Shown: one piece after another, positions 7,030 to 15,957 of the stretch
Position numbering within the stretch: position 1 is the first letter of the stretch
Layout of the letters: the number at the start of each line of letters is the position of its first letter
Source: Verrucomicrobiota bacterium
GTDB lineage: Bacteria > Verrucomicrobiota > Verrucomicrobiia > Verrucomicrobiales > Verrucomicrobiaceae
Length of the DNA stretch: 21,232 nucleotides
Assembly (NCBI GenBank): GCA_021413535.1
Contig: JAIOQF010000004.1
Span: 1-21,232, forward strand
Direction of reading: 5' to 3'
Translations under genes and position numbers: made by a program
Notes under the pieces: generated by a model
The model's database searches: none
What the model saw: only the letters and a program-made list of their open reading frames with translations
What the model was told of the DNA's origin: nothing

Positions 7030-8106
7030 TTAAAATCGCAGACCTTTGATGGCATCAGTGATGTGTTCTGTGCTCACATCGTGGCTGACGAAGGCGTCGC
7101 CGAGGGCGCGCAGGAGGATGAAGCGGATTTTGCCTTCGCTGAATTTCTTGTCGTGCTTCATGTGATCGAGGATGATCTCGGTGCTGATGTTTTCTGGGAG
7201 CCGCGTGGGGAGATCGATGCGCTTGAAGAGATCCTCCAACTGGGAGACGGCGGCGGGCGGGAGTCCGGCCAGTTCCGAAGATAGACGGGCGGCGGCGATC
7301 ATGCCGAGGGCAATGGCTTCGCCGTGGAACAGTTCGCCGTAGCCGGCGCTGGCTTCGATGGCGTGGCCGATGGTGTGGCCGAAGTTGAGCAGGGCGCGTT
7401 CGCCAGTGATTTCGTGTTCATCTTGCTCCACGATGCGGGCTTTGATCTCGACGTTGCGTTTCACGAGTTCGGTGAGGCTGCCCTGGCCGTCGGCGATGTC
7501 GATGATGGCCTCGAACATCGAGGCGTCGCGAATGGCGGCGTGCTTGATAACTTCGGCGAAGCCTTCTTGATAGACGCGTTGCGGCAAAGTATGCAAGGTA
7601 GCGACGTCGGCGATCACCAGCGCGGGCTGAGAGAAGGTGCCGAGAAGGTTCTTGCCCTCGGGGGTATTGACACCGGTCTTGCCGCCGACGCTGCTGTCGA
7701 CTTGCGAGAGCAGGGTGGTGGGCACTTGAATGAAGGGAATGCCGCGCAGAAAAATGGAGGCGGCGAAGCCCGCGAGGTCGCCGATGACGCCGCCGCCGAG
7801 TGCGATGAGGAAGGCTTTGCGGTCCAATCCGGCGAGGATCATCTGGCGGCAGACATCTTCCACGGCGGACATGCTTTTGCTGGTTTCGCCGGCCGGCACC
7901 TTGATCAGGATGGGATCGATGCCGTTTTCTGTGAGGCTGCGGAGGACGGCTTCGGCATAGAGCGGGGCCACATGGGAGTCGGTCACCACCGCGCAGCGCC
8001 TGCAATTCAGCAGTTCTGCGGCGCGGTCGCCGATCGACGAAATTAGTTGGCGGCCAATGACGATGTCATAGGAGCGATCAGCGAGATTGACGTGGACGGA
8101 GGGCAT
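7030..8106 (-). CDS. aroB: 3-dehydroquinate synthase AroB
   Basis: AroB converts DAHP to 3-dehydroquinate, the second step of the shikimate pathway, using NAD and a divalent metal (zinc or cobalt). The 358-residue protein shows the NAD-binding glycine motif ALGGGVIGDLAGFAAS at 102-117, then PTTLLSQVDSSVGGKTGVN at 129-147, EGFAEVIKHA at 181-190 (metal ligand Glu185), NFGHTIGHAIE at 241-251 (a His ligand), and LFHGEAIALGM at 259-269 (His261). The start is the ATG at 8106, which gives the family N-terminus; an open frame continues upstream to 8286 into miaA but translates the heptamer repeat and has no similarity. The leader before the ATG is pyrimidine-rich, without a Shine-Dalgarno sequence. 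It sits between miaA and dprA. Confidence 0.96.
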   Translation of the reverse strand: MPSVHVNLADRSYDIVIGRQLISSIGDRAAELLNCRRCAVVTDSHVAPLYAEAVLRSLTENGIDPILIKVPAGETSKSMSAVEDVCRQMILAGLDRKAFLIALGGGVIGDLAGFAASIFLRGIPFIQVPTTLLSQVDSSVGGKTGVNTPEGKNLLGTFSQPALVIADVATLHTLPQRVYQEGFAEVIKHAAIRDASMFEAIIDIADGQGSLTELVKRNVEIKARIVEQDEHEITGERALLNFGHTIGHAIEASAGYGELFHGEAIALGMIAAARLSSELAGLPPAAVSQLEDLFKRIDLPTRLPENISTEIILDHMKHDKKFSEGKIRFILLRALGDAFVSHDVSTEHITDAIKGLRF

Positions 8107-8113
8107 GGAAGAA

Positions 8114-8148
8114 AGGATGAGGGATGAAGGATGAAGGATGAAGGATGA
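8114..8148. repeat. five tandem copies of a 7-bp repeat between miaA and aroB
   Basis: AGGATGA is repeated five times without gaps; the second copy reads GGGATGA. The array begins 8 bp upstream of the aroB start and fills most of the 65-bp spacer between the miaA stop and aroB. On the transcribed strand it reads TCATCCT, so the aroB leader is a pyrimidine-rich repeat with no Shine-Dalgarno sequence. Confidence 0.9.
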
Positions 8149-8171
8149 AAAGAGAGTGAAAGTCCAATGAC

Positions 8172-9080
8172 TCATTTGGAATTCATCAGATCGGGCAGGG
8201 CGGCGGAGATGGCTTTGAGGACGGCTGGAATCGAATCGCTGCTGGAAATGGTGACGGACGTTAGTCCGGTTTCTCGCTTGAACCATTTCTCCTGACGGCG
8301 CGCGTATTGTCGGGTGGCGATCTGAATGGCAGTGATGGTTTCCTGCAAGGTCTGCTCTCCGCGGAGGTGAGTTTGGATTTCGCGGACTCCGATGGCTTTC
8401 TCTGCGGTGGGGGAGAGGGTGGGCAAATTACGGACCTCTTCCACCAAGCCGGCGTCGATCATGTTGAGGACGCGCTGGTGAATTCGGTCATTGAGTTCGG
8501 CCCGATCCATGATGAGGCTGATTCCACGGTAGATTGGGGCGTTTTCCCGCCAGGTGCGTCGTAATTCGGACTGTGGTCGACCAGAGAGCAGGCAGATTTC
8601 CAGAGCGCGACTGACGTGCCGGTCATTCTTCAAGTTGACGTTATCCACAGCATTTTCGTCTCTGTGAATAAGCCATTTAATACGTTCACTATCTGTTAGA
8701 TGAATTAGCTTTTTACGCAGTGTTAAATCTGATGGGAGTGGAGCCAGTCCGTGGGTTAGACTTTTTATGTAGAGGCCGCTGCCGCCGGTGATGATGGGAA
8801 TCAAGCCGCGGGTTTTAATTTCCGCAATAATGGGCTGGGCGAGTTGTGAATAACGTTGCGCATCGCAAATTTCCCCGAGTGGGATGACTCCGAAAAGATG
8901 GTGGGGAACCCGGGCTTTGTCGGCTGCTGACGGCTTGGCGGTGCAGATGTCCATGCCCTGATAAAGCTGGAAGGCGTCGGCGTTCACAATCTCTCCGCCG
9001 AGTCGTTCCGCCAGTTCGATGGCGAGGGCGCTCTTTCCCACGGCGGTGGGACCGACCAGGTAGAGGGGTTCGAGGTTCAT
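8172..9080 (-). CDS. miaA: tRNA dimethylallyltransferase MiaA
   Basis: MiaA adds the dimethylallyl group to A37 of tRNAs that read UNN codons. The 302-residue protein has the P-loop GPTAVGKS at 10-17, the catalytic-region motif NADAFQLYQGMD at 33-44 followed by TAKPS, TGGSGLYIKSL at 98-108, NDRHVSRALEI in the middle, and the C-terminal tRNA-contact motif YARRQEKWFKRE. Length is normal. It appears to be the first gene of a miaA-aroB-dprA unit, because a terminator for the upstream gene lies at 9184-9218. No Shine-Dalgarno sequence precedes the ATG. A stretch inside the gene (about 8636-8740) is clearly more AT-rich than its surroundings but stays in frame and keeps the conserved residues. Confidence 0.95.
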   Translation of the reverse strand: MNLEPLYLVGPTAVGKSALAIELAERLGGEIVNADAFQLYQGMDICTAKPSAADKARVPHHLFGVIPLGEICDAQRYSQLAQPIIAEIKTRGLIPIITGGSGLYIKSLTHGLAPLPSDLTLRKKLIHLTDSERIKWLIHRDENAVDNVNLKNDRHVSRALEICLLSGRPQSELRRTWRENAPIYRGISLIMDRAELNDRIHQRVLNMIDAGLVEEVRNLPTLSPTAEKAIGVREIQTHLRGEQTLQETITAIQIATRQYARRQEKWFKRETGLTSVTISSSDSIPAVLKAISAALPDLMNSK

Positions 9081-9183
9081 GAATTAATGCGGAAGATTCA
9101 CCCGCGAAACATCCGAAGGCACGCGAAATTATTTTTTCAAAGAGCTGTTAAACGGCTGTCATATTTTTTTGCTTACGGGCAAG

Positions 9184-9218
9184 AAAAAACCGCCCGCCAG
9201 TGTTTGCTGGGGGCGGTT
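9184..9218 (-). terminator. rho-independent terminator of the RRM protein gene
   Basis: Read on the minus strand, a stem opening AACCGCC and closing GGCGGTT, with an inner CCAG/CTGG pair around a CAAACA loop, is followed by a run of six T. It begins 24 bp after the stop codon of the RRM gene and separates it from miaA. This is the clearest intrinsic terminator in the window. Confidence 0.9.
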
Positions 9219-9242
9219 GATCAAATAAATCTTGTTTCCGAA

Positions 9243-10130
9243 TCAGGCGGTTACGTTTTGCTGTTCTTCTTCTGAATCTTCCGCAGGCGGTCTGATGGTA
9301 TCTTCATCGCGGGTTTGGTGTTCGCGGTTTGGGCGAACTTCACGATCTTCCCGGCGTCCACCTTCGGGCAGCGGCTTGGCGCCACCGACGACAAGCGGGC
9401 GGCCCATGAAGTCCTTGTTGTTGAGGTCGGCGACGGCTTTCTTTGCTTCGTCGATGCTCATCATGGTGACGAAGGCGAAGCCCTTGCTGCGCTGGGTGCG
9501 GGCGTTCATGACGACTTCGGCGTTCTTCACTTTGCCGGAGCCGCTGAAGAGTTCGAAGAGGTCGCTTTCGCTCGCATCGTAGCTCAGGTTGCCGACATAG
9601 AGTCGATCACCGGCCACTTCAGATGAGTGAGGTTGCTGGCGGGGCGGCCTGCTCTCGCGATTTTCCCGACGGGAAAAGTCACGAGTTTCACGATCACCGC
9701 GAGCGATGGGGCCGGACTCACGCGGGGTGCGCTGAGGTTCGGCGGTGTATTCGCTTTTTCCGGAAGTCTTGGGCTTGGATTTGCCTAGAAGGCCGAAGGT
9801 GATGACGGAAAGGAACTTCTGAAAGCCGGATTGTTGCTGACGTGGCTTGAAGTAACTGCCGGGGCTGCTGGTATTGTTGCTGTTGCTCTGACGATTGCGG
9901 TCACGCCCTCCGCGGCGGCGGCGTCCACGGTTGCCCGTGGCATTGTTGTTCGGTGAGAGCGGAACCTGCGCGGTGCAATCGGGCTGGCGCGGGCAGTTTC
10001 CACCGGTCGGGTCGGCAAGCAGGGCAGGCAGATTCCGGTGGGTCGTCAAAGCCGCATGCTGCCACCCCAGCGGGAGATTCCACTGGAAGCAAGAACTGGG
10101 GGGCGCGGGGCGTGCTTGTGTTAAGCGCAT
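9243..10130 (-). CDS. RRM-domain RNA-binding protein with a basic disordered N-terminal region
   Basis: One RNA-recognition motif lies at residues 177-253, with RNP2 LYVGNL at 177-182 and RNP1 KGFAFVTM at 216-223. It resembles the single-RRM RNA-binding proteins of cyanobacteria and other bacteria, thought to act as RNA chaperones. Before it come an Arg/Gly-rich block (NRGRRRRGGRDRNRQ, 67-81), an Asn/Ser-rich linker, a short hydrophobic segment FQKFLSVITFGLLGKSKPK at 103-121, and a charged RE-rich linker. An acidic tail (DEDTIRPPAEDSEEEQQ) closes the protein. The start is doubtful: the ATG at 10130 is the only ATG in frame, yet residues 1-58 look like non-coding translation, and the family-like sequence begins near LSPNNNATGNRG. 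A non-ATG start or a small sequence error in this GC-rich stretch is possible. Confidence 0.8.
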   Translation of the reverse strand: MRLTQARPAPPSSCFQWNLPLGWQHAALTTHRNLPALLADPTGGNCPRQPDCTAQVPLSPNNNATGNRGRRRRGGRDRNRQSNSNNTSSPGSYFKPRQQQSGFQKFLSVITFGLLGKSKPKTSGKSEYTAEPQRTPRESGPIARGDRETRDFSRRENRESRPPRQQPHSSEVAGDRLYVGNLSYDASESDLFELFSGSGKVKNAEVVMNARTQRSKGFAFVTMMSIDEAKKAVADLNNKDFMGRPLVVGGAKPLPEGGRREDREVRPNREHQTRDEDTIRPPAEDSEEEQQNVTA

Positions 10131-10161
10131 TTTGGAGAACCTGAGTGAATTTCACCCGGTC

Positions 10162-10180
10162 TCAAAGCAACATGCTTTGA
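10162..10180. other. small perfect hairpin in the leader of the RRM gene
   Basis: TCAAAGCA and TGCTTTGA form a perfect 8-bp stem with a 3-base loop, 31 bp upstream of the annotated start of the RRM gene. It has no T-run, so a terminator is unlikely. A structured 5' leader or protein-binding site is possible. Confidence 0.5.
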
Positions 10181-10238
10181 CGAACTGATGGGCGATATTA
10201 GCGCGCCAGCCGCGAGAGGCAAGGGGAATTATCCGAAC

Positions 10239-10354
10239 CAGTAAACCAGTGAGTCGGTGAATCAGTGAAACAGTCTGGCAGTCAGAAGACGGCCTAGCGG
10301 GTCAGCAGATTCGCTGCTCACTGATTTACTGGGCTACTGATTCACTGGCCACTG
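10239..10354. repeat. two opposed arrays of a degenerate 8-bp repeat behind ftsH
   Basis: From 10239 to 10286 six consecutive octamers begin with CAGT or CGGT (consensus CAGTGAAT). From 10316 to 10354 five units end in ACTG, the reverse complement of the same consensus; the last unit is 7 bp. The two arrays face each other across about 29 bp of unique sequence and could form an imperfect long hairpin. The second array ends 2 bp before the ftsH stop codon. Each array keeps the 8-bp phase despite base changes, which points to old tandem duplication. Confidence 0.8.
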
Positions 10355-10356
10355 TC

Positions 10357-12353
<1,997 letters not shown>

Positions 12354-12380
12354 GATATTTCAGAATATGAAGTGAGGGAT

Positions 12381-12408
12381 ACGATACACGCCGCTGGGTT
12401 TGTGGCAA
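12381..12408 (-). promoter_or_regulatory. candidate sigma-70 promoter of ftsH
   Basis: On the minus strand TTGCCA (12408-12403, five of six matches to the -35 consensus) is followed after 16 bases by TATCGT (12386-12381, four of six matches to the -10). The ftsH ATG lies 27 bp further on. This falls in the divergent gap 12354-12614 between ftsH and the sugar cassette. I saw no equally good promoter for the sugar cassette in the rest of that gap. Confidence 0.3.
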
Positions 12409-12614
12409 AGGAAACCGCCCCCGAATGCTGCGCAAGCGGACGGCATATTTACTACATACGTCCAGTGCCGATTCATTGGATGTGGGCGCACGATGATTGT
12501 GCTGGGCAATTTCCATTCTGCGCTGGTATTGGATTTAACTGGAAATTGGTGTGTGGGACTGCTAAGTGGCCTGCAATTGCACCTGATCCGGCTTGCTGCA
12601 ATTCCGCATTTTCC

Positions 12615-13730
12615 ATGGATCCCCATTCACTTTTTAATTCATATCCGCTCGAAGACTATCGTGCCCAGCGGCAGGAAATCGAGTCAGCCTTGCACGCCAT
12701 GCTTGAGCAGGGGCATTATATACTTGGGGGGGAAGTGACGGCGTTCGAGCGCGAGTTTGCTGATTGGGTCGGCGTGCGCCATGCCATGGGTGTGGCGAAT
12801 GGCACGGATGCAATCGAGTTGCTGTTGCGCGGACTGGGCATTGGGCGCGGTGATGCAGTGGCGGTGCCTTCACACACGGCGGTGGCCAGCATATCTGCGA
12901 TCGCGCGTGCTGGAGCGACTCCGGTGTTTCTCGATGTGGACGCCGCAACTTACACAATCACGACCGATTCATTGGAGGCGGCGCTGCGCGAGGACAGCTC
13001 CATCAGGGCGGTGCTGGCGGTGCATCTCTACGGACATCCGGCGGACGTGGCCGGATTGCAGGTGATTTGTGATCAGCGCGGCATCGTTCTCTTGGAAGAT
13101 TGCGCACAAGCTCACGGTGCGACCTGGCGGGGACGCAAAGTGGGATCGCTGGCGCGCGGTGCGGCTTTCAGTTTCTATCCGACGAAAAATCTCGGTGCCA
13201 TCGGCGATGGCGGTGCCATCACGACGGATGATGATGCGCTGGCCGTGCGCATTCGCGAAGTGCGGCAGTATGGCTGGCGCGAGCGCTATATCAGCGCAGT
13301 CGAGGGTGTGAACAGCCGTCTCGATGAAATGCAGGCTGCGATTCTCCGGGTGAAACTCAGGACGCTGGATGCGCGGAACGCAGCGCGGCGCAAGCTGGCG
13401 ACACTTTACACGGAAGGCTTGCGGGAGTTTTCATTAGCGGATGCTCCTGCGGTGAAGCCCGGTTGTGAGCACGCCTACCACCTCTACGTGATCCGTTCTA
13501 AAAATCGCGACGCCTTGATGAAGCATCTGCTCGATGCCGGCGTGCCGGTGGCCTTGCACTATCCGGCGGCGGTGCATCAGCAGCCTGCGTATGCTGCGGT
13601 AAAGCATGGTTCACTGGCGCAGACCGAGGCGCTCATCCCAGAAATTCTTTCACTGCCGCTGCATCCATTTCTGAGCGATGACGCGGTGCGGTTCACCCTC
13701 GAAGCCATGCGCAAATTTACCGCCGCATGA
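12615..13730 (+). CDS. DegT/DnrJ/EryC1/StrS-family sugar aminotransferase
   Basis: This PLP enzyme transfers an amino group to a keto-sugar nucleotide. The 371-residue protein shows ANGTDAIELLLRGLGIGRGD at 61-80, PSHTAVAS at 85-92, a VFLDVD strand at 104-109, EDCAQAHGA at 161-169, FSFYPTKNLGAIGDGGA at 185-201 with the PLP lysine at Lys191, and NSRLDEMQAAIL at 233-244. The closest type I recognise is the FdtB/QdtB group that makes dTDP-3-amino-3,6-dideoxyhexoses; the ketoisomerase at 15466-15918 supports that. The start is the ATG at 12615; the frame is open far upstream but only as antisense to ftsH. The stop overlaps the methyltransferase ATG as ATGA. No Shine-Dalgarno sequence is visible. 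Confidence 0.9.
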   Translation: MDPHSLFNSYPLEDYRAQRQEIESALHAMLEQGHYILGGEVTAFEREFADWVGVRHAMGVANGTDAIELLLRGLGIGRGDAVAVPSHTAVASISAIARAGATPVFLDVDAATYTITTDSLEAALREDSSIRAVLAVHLYGHPADVAGLQVICDQRGIVLLEDCAQAHGATWRGRKVGSLARGAAFSFYPTKNLGAIGDGGAITTDDDALAVRIREVRQYGWRERYISAVEGVNSRLDEMQAAILRVKLRTLDARNAARRKLATLYTEGLREFSLADAPAVKPGCEHAYHLYVIRSKNRDALMKHLLDAGVPVALHYPAAVHQQPAYAAVKHGSLAQTEALIPEILSLPLHPFLSDDAVRFTLEAMRKFTAA

Positions 13731-14476
13731 ATGATCACGAATACGCCTTGATGCGCCAGGTGGAGGATTCCTACTGGTGGTATATCGTATTGCGTGAATC
13801 CGTGGCTGCTGAAGTGGCGTCCCATCTCTCGGGCAAGTCGGAGGCTTGCATCCTCGACGCGGGTTGCGGCACCGGTGGGATGATGGAGGCGCTGCGTCGC
13901 GAGAACAAGTCGTGGCAGATCAGCGGCCTGGATTTTTCTCCGCAAGCGATTGAGCATACCCGGCAACGCGGTTTCACTAACTTGACGCAAGGCAGTGTGG
14001 ATGCGCTGCCGTTTGCGGACGCCACGTTCGATGTTGTGGTCAGCCTGGACGTGCTTTACTTCGAGGGCGTGAATGAAACAAAAGCGATGGCCGAGTTCCA
14101 GCGAGTGTTGAAACCGGGCGGCGCGCTGGTGTTGAATCTGCCAGCCTTCGACATTCTGCGTGGAGAGCATGATGTTGCCGTGAAAGGCGTGCGGCGCTAC
14201 ACGCCAGCTCGGGTGCGGGATTTGGTGAAGCAGTGCGGACTGGAATCGGAGCGAGTCCACTGCTGGAATCTATGGCTCTTCGTTCCCATTCTCTGCTGGC
14301 GCCTGCTCAGCCGCCTGCGACAAACCGCCGAGGCCAAGTCTGATCTCTCGACTCCGCCTGCTTTCTTGAACTCCATGCTCATCATGCTGGCTCGTATGGA
14401 CATGGCGCTGTGCCGTGTCATTAGTTCGCCGCTTGGCACTTCGGTGCAGGCCGTAGCCCGCAAGCCTTTGGCATAA
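13727..14476 (+). CDS. class I SAM-dependent methyltransferase
   Basis: The 249-residue protein has motif I LDAGCGTGG at 43-51, followed by a GLDFSPQAIEHTRQRG segment (the acidic SAM-ribose strand), ALPFADATFDVVVSLDVLYF, and the post-core LKPGGALVLNLP strand. The N-terminal EDSYWWYIVLRE stretch is typical of methyltransferases found in surface-polysaccharide clusters. A late hydrophobic region (WNLWLFVPILCWRLLSRL) may sit at the membrane. It overlaps the aminotransferase by the ATGA. A role in methylating the amino sugar or the growing glycan is inferred from context; substrate and methylated atom are unknown. Confidence 0.85.
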   Translation: MNDHEYALMRQVEDSYWWYIVLRESVAAEVASHLSGKSEACILDAGCGTGGMMEALRRENKSWQISGLDFSPQAIEHTRQRGFTNLTQGSVDALPFADATFDVVVSLDVLYFEGVNETKAMAEFQRVLKPGGALVLNLPAFDILRGEHDVAVKGVRRYTPARVRDLVKQCGLESERVHCWNLWLFVPILCWRLLSRLRQTAEAKSDLSTPPAFLNSMLIMLARMDMALCRVISSPLGTSVQAVARKPLA

Positions 14477-14488
14477 TTCATCTTACTT

Positions 14489-15469
14489 ATGAGCACGACC
14501 CGTGAACCGCTTGTTAGTTTCGTCGTTCCGCTGTATTTTACGGGCGAGGGCATCGTAAAATTGCTGGATGCATTTCGGAATCTGGCGCCCGGCGGCGATT
14601 ATGAAATCATTCTCGTGAACGACGGCAGCACGGACTCGACCTTGCAACGCGCGCGCGAAATCATTCCAACCATGCCCGTGAAGACCACGCTGGTGGACAT
14701 GGCGCGGAATTTTGGCGAGCACGCTGCCGTGCTGGAAGGATTCCGTCATGCCCGCGGGCGCTATGTGGTGAATCTCGATGACGATCTGCAGAATCCCATC
14801 AGCGAGGCATTGAAACTCGTGGAGCATCTTCGCCAGACAGATGCGGATGTGGTTTACTCTTATTATGAAGAGAAGAAGCACCACTGGTTTCGCAACCTCG
14901 GCAGCTGGCTGACAAATCGCATGGCAACTTTTCTTCTGGGCAAACCGGAAGACCTTTATCTCTCCAGTTTCCGCGCGATGAAACGCGAACTGGTGCAGCG
15001 CATCATCCGCTACGCCGGTCCATATCCTTATGTGGACGGCCTCATCCTCGGAGCCAGCAACCGAATTGAACGGCTCCAGGTAATCCACGAGGAGCGCGCG
15101 GACGGTCAGAGCGGCTACACGCTGCGCAAACTGGTGCGGCTCTGGATGAACATGCTTTTCAATTTCAGCATCATGCCGCTGCGCGTGGCCAGCGTGTTGG
15201 GCGCTTTTCTGTGTGGTGCAGGTCTACTGGTGCTGCTCGTTGTTCTGATAGAGCACTTTTTCTACGGAGTCTCTCAGACCGGCTGGGGATCGCTCATGGC
15301 CACGGTGTCGATATTCTCCGGCAGCCAGCTTCTCATTCTCGGTTTGCTCGGTGAGTATGTGGGCCGCGCCTACATGACAGTCTCAGGCAAACCGCAGTCC
15401 GTCGTGCGAGAGTTGGTGGTTCATGAGCCGGCGCAACCCTTGCTTGCGGAAGGAAACACGAAGGCATGA
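14489..15469 (+). CDS. GtrB/ArnC-like membrane glycosyltransferase (family GT2)
   Basis: Enzymes of this type load a sugar from its nucleotide carrier onto undecaprenyl phosphate at the inner membrane. The 326-residue protein has a GT2 catalytic domain with SFVVPLYFTGEG at 10-21, ILVNDGSTDST at 41-51 and the DDDLQNP motif at 97-103 that binds the metal and nucleotide. Two C-terminal transmembrane helices follow at about 232-257 and 268-290, then the conserved GRAYM...GKPQSVVRE end. It lies 12 bp after the methyltransferase, and its stop overlaps the ketoisomerase start as ATGA. It most likely attaches the amino sugar made by its neighbours to the lipid carrier; that sugar specificity is inference. 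Confidence 0.88.
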   Translation: MSTTREPLVSFVVPLYFTGEGIVKLLDAFRNLAPGGDYEIILVNDGSTDSTLQRAREIIPTMPVKTTLVDMARNFGEHAAVLEGFRHARGRYVVNLDDDLQNPISEALKLVEHLRQTDADVVYSYYEEKKHHWFRNLGSWLTNRMATFLLGKPEDLYLSSFRAMKRELVQRIIRYAGPYPYVDGLILGASNRIERLQVIHEERADGQSGYTLRKLVRLWMNMLFNFSIMPLRVASVLGAFLCGAGLLVLLVVLIEHFFYGVSQTGWGSLMATVSIFSGSQLLILGLLGEYVGRAYMTVSGKPQSVVRELVVHEPAQPLLAEGNTKA

Positions 15470-15918
15470 GCGCTCCGGCCAAACATCAGGCTGCGATTCA
15501 GGAAACCCGCGTGCGCGGGGTGCGGCTCTTCGACTTGCCCTGGATCGAGGATCACAAGCGCGGTCATCTCACGGTCGGCAACTTTGGACAGGAAATCCCC
15601 TTCGTGCCGCTGCGCTACTTCATCACCTTTGGCGTGCCGCAGGAAGAGAATCGCGGAGAACATGCGCATCGAGAGTGTGCGCAGTTTCTCATCAGCGTGG
15701 GTGGATCTTGCACGGTCATGGTGGATGATGGCGTGACACGTGAGGAACACTTGCTTGATCGTCCCACTCGCGGAATTCTCGTGTCGCCCATGGTGTGGGC
15801 CTCGGAGTTTAATCACTCACCGGACTCGCGGCTGCTGGTGTTTGCCTCGCATCACTATGATCCGGCTGATTACATCCGGGATTACGCGGAGTTTCTTAAG
15901 GTAGTGCGGGATCGCTGA
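15466..15918 (+). CDS. cupin-type nucleotide-sugar 3,4-ketoisomerase (FdtA/QdtA-like)
   Basis: FdtA and QdtA convert dTDP-4-keto-6-deoxyglucose to the 3-keto sugar, the substrate of FdtB/QdtB aminotransferases. The 150-residue protein is a small cupin (WxcM-like family) with LRYFITFGVP at 49-58, RGEHAHRECAQFLISVGGSCTVMVDDG at 63-89 (the HAH pair at His66 and His68 includes the catalytic histidine of the family), and SPMVWASEFNHSPDSRLLVFASHHYDPADYIRDY. The last part is the usual C-terminal hallmark. Which isomer is made (galacto or gluco) cannot be told from sequence. It is the last gene of the cassette and ends before a hairpin shared with the convergent proA. Confidence 0.88.
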   Translation: MSAPAKHQAAIQETRVRGVRLFDLPWIEDHKRGHLTVGNFGQEIPFVPLRYFITFGVPQEENRGEHAHRECAQFLISVGGSCTVMVDDGVTREEHLLDRPTRGILVSPMVWASEFNHSPDSRLLVFASHHYDPADYIRDYAEFLKVVRDR

Positions 15919-15925
15919 AGAACGA

Positions 15926-15953
15926 GTGGGTCGGCAGCCCTCTGCCGACCCAC
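15926..15953. terminator. hairpin between the convergent ketoisomerase gene and proA
   Basis: GTGGGTCGGCAG and its exact reverse complement CTGCCGACCCAC form a 12-bp perfect stem with a 4-base loop in the 39-bp gap between the two stop codons. No T-run follows on either strand, so it is not a classical intrinsic terminator. Its position suggests a bidirectional transcript end or 3'-end protection. Confidence 0.6.
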
Positions 15954-15957
15954 CTGG

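Noticed and set aside
6018..7049. Open frame of 343 codons on the plus strand, antisense to dprA
   Set aside because: It lies wholly over dprA, is glycine/alanine/aspartate-rich as expected from the reverse of a GC-rich gene, and shows no family motif.
7324..8046. Open frame of 240 codons antisense to aroB
   Set aside because: It is a shadow of aroB with low-complexity composition and no recognisable domain.
9134..9145. boxA-like GCTCTTTGAAAA on the minus strand upstream of miaA
   Set aside because: No rRNA or other antitermination context is present, and a match of this length to boxA is easily found by chance.
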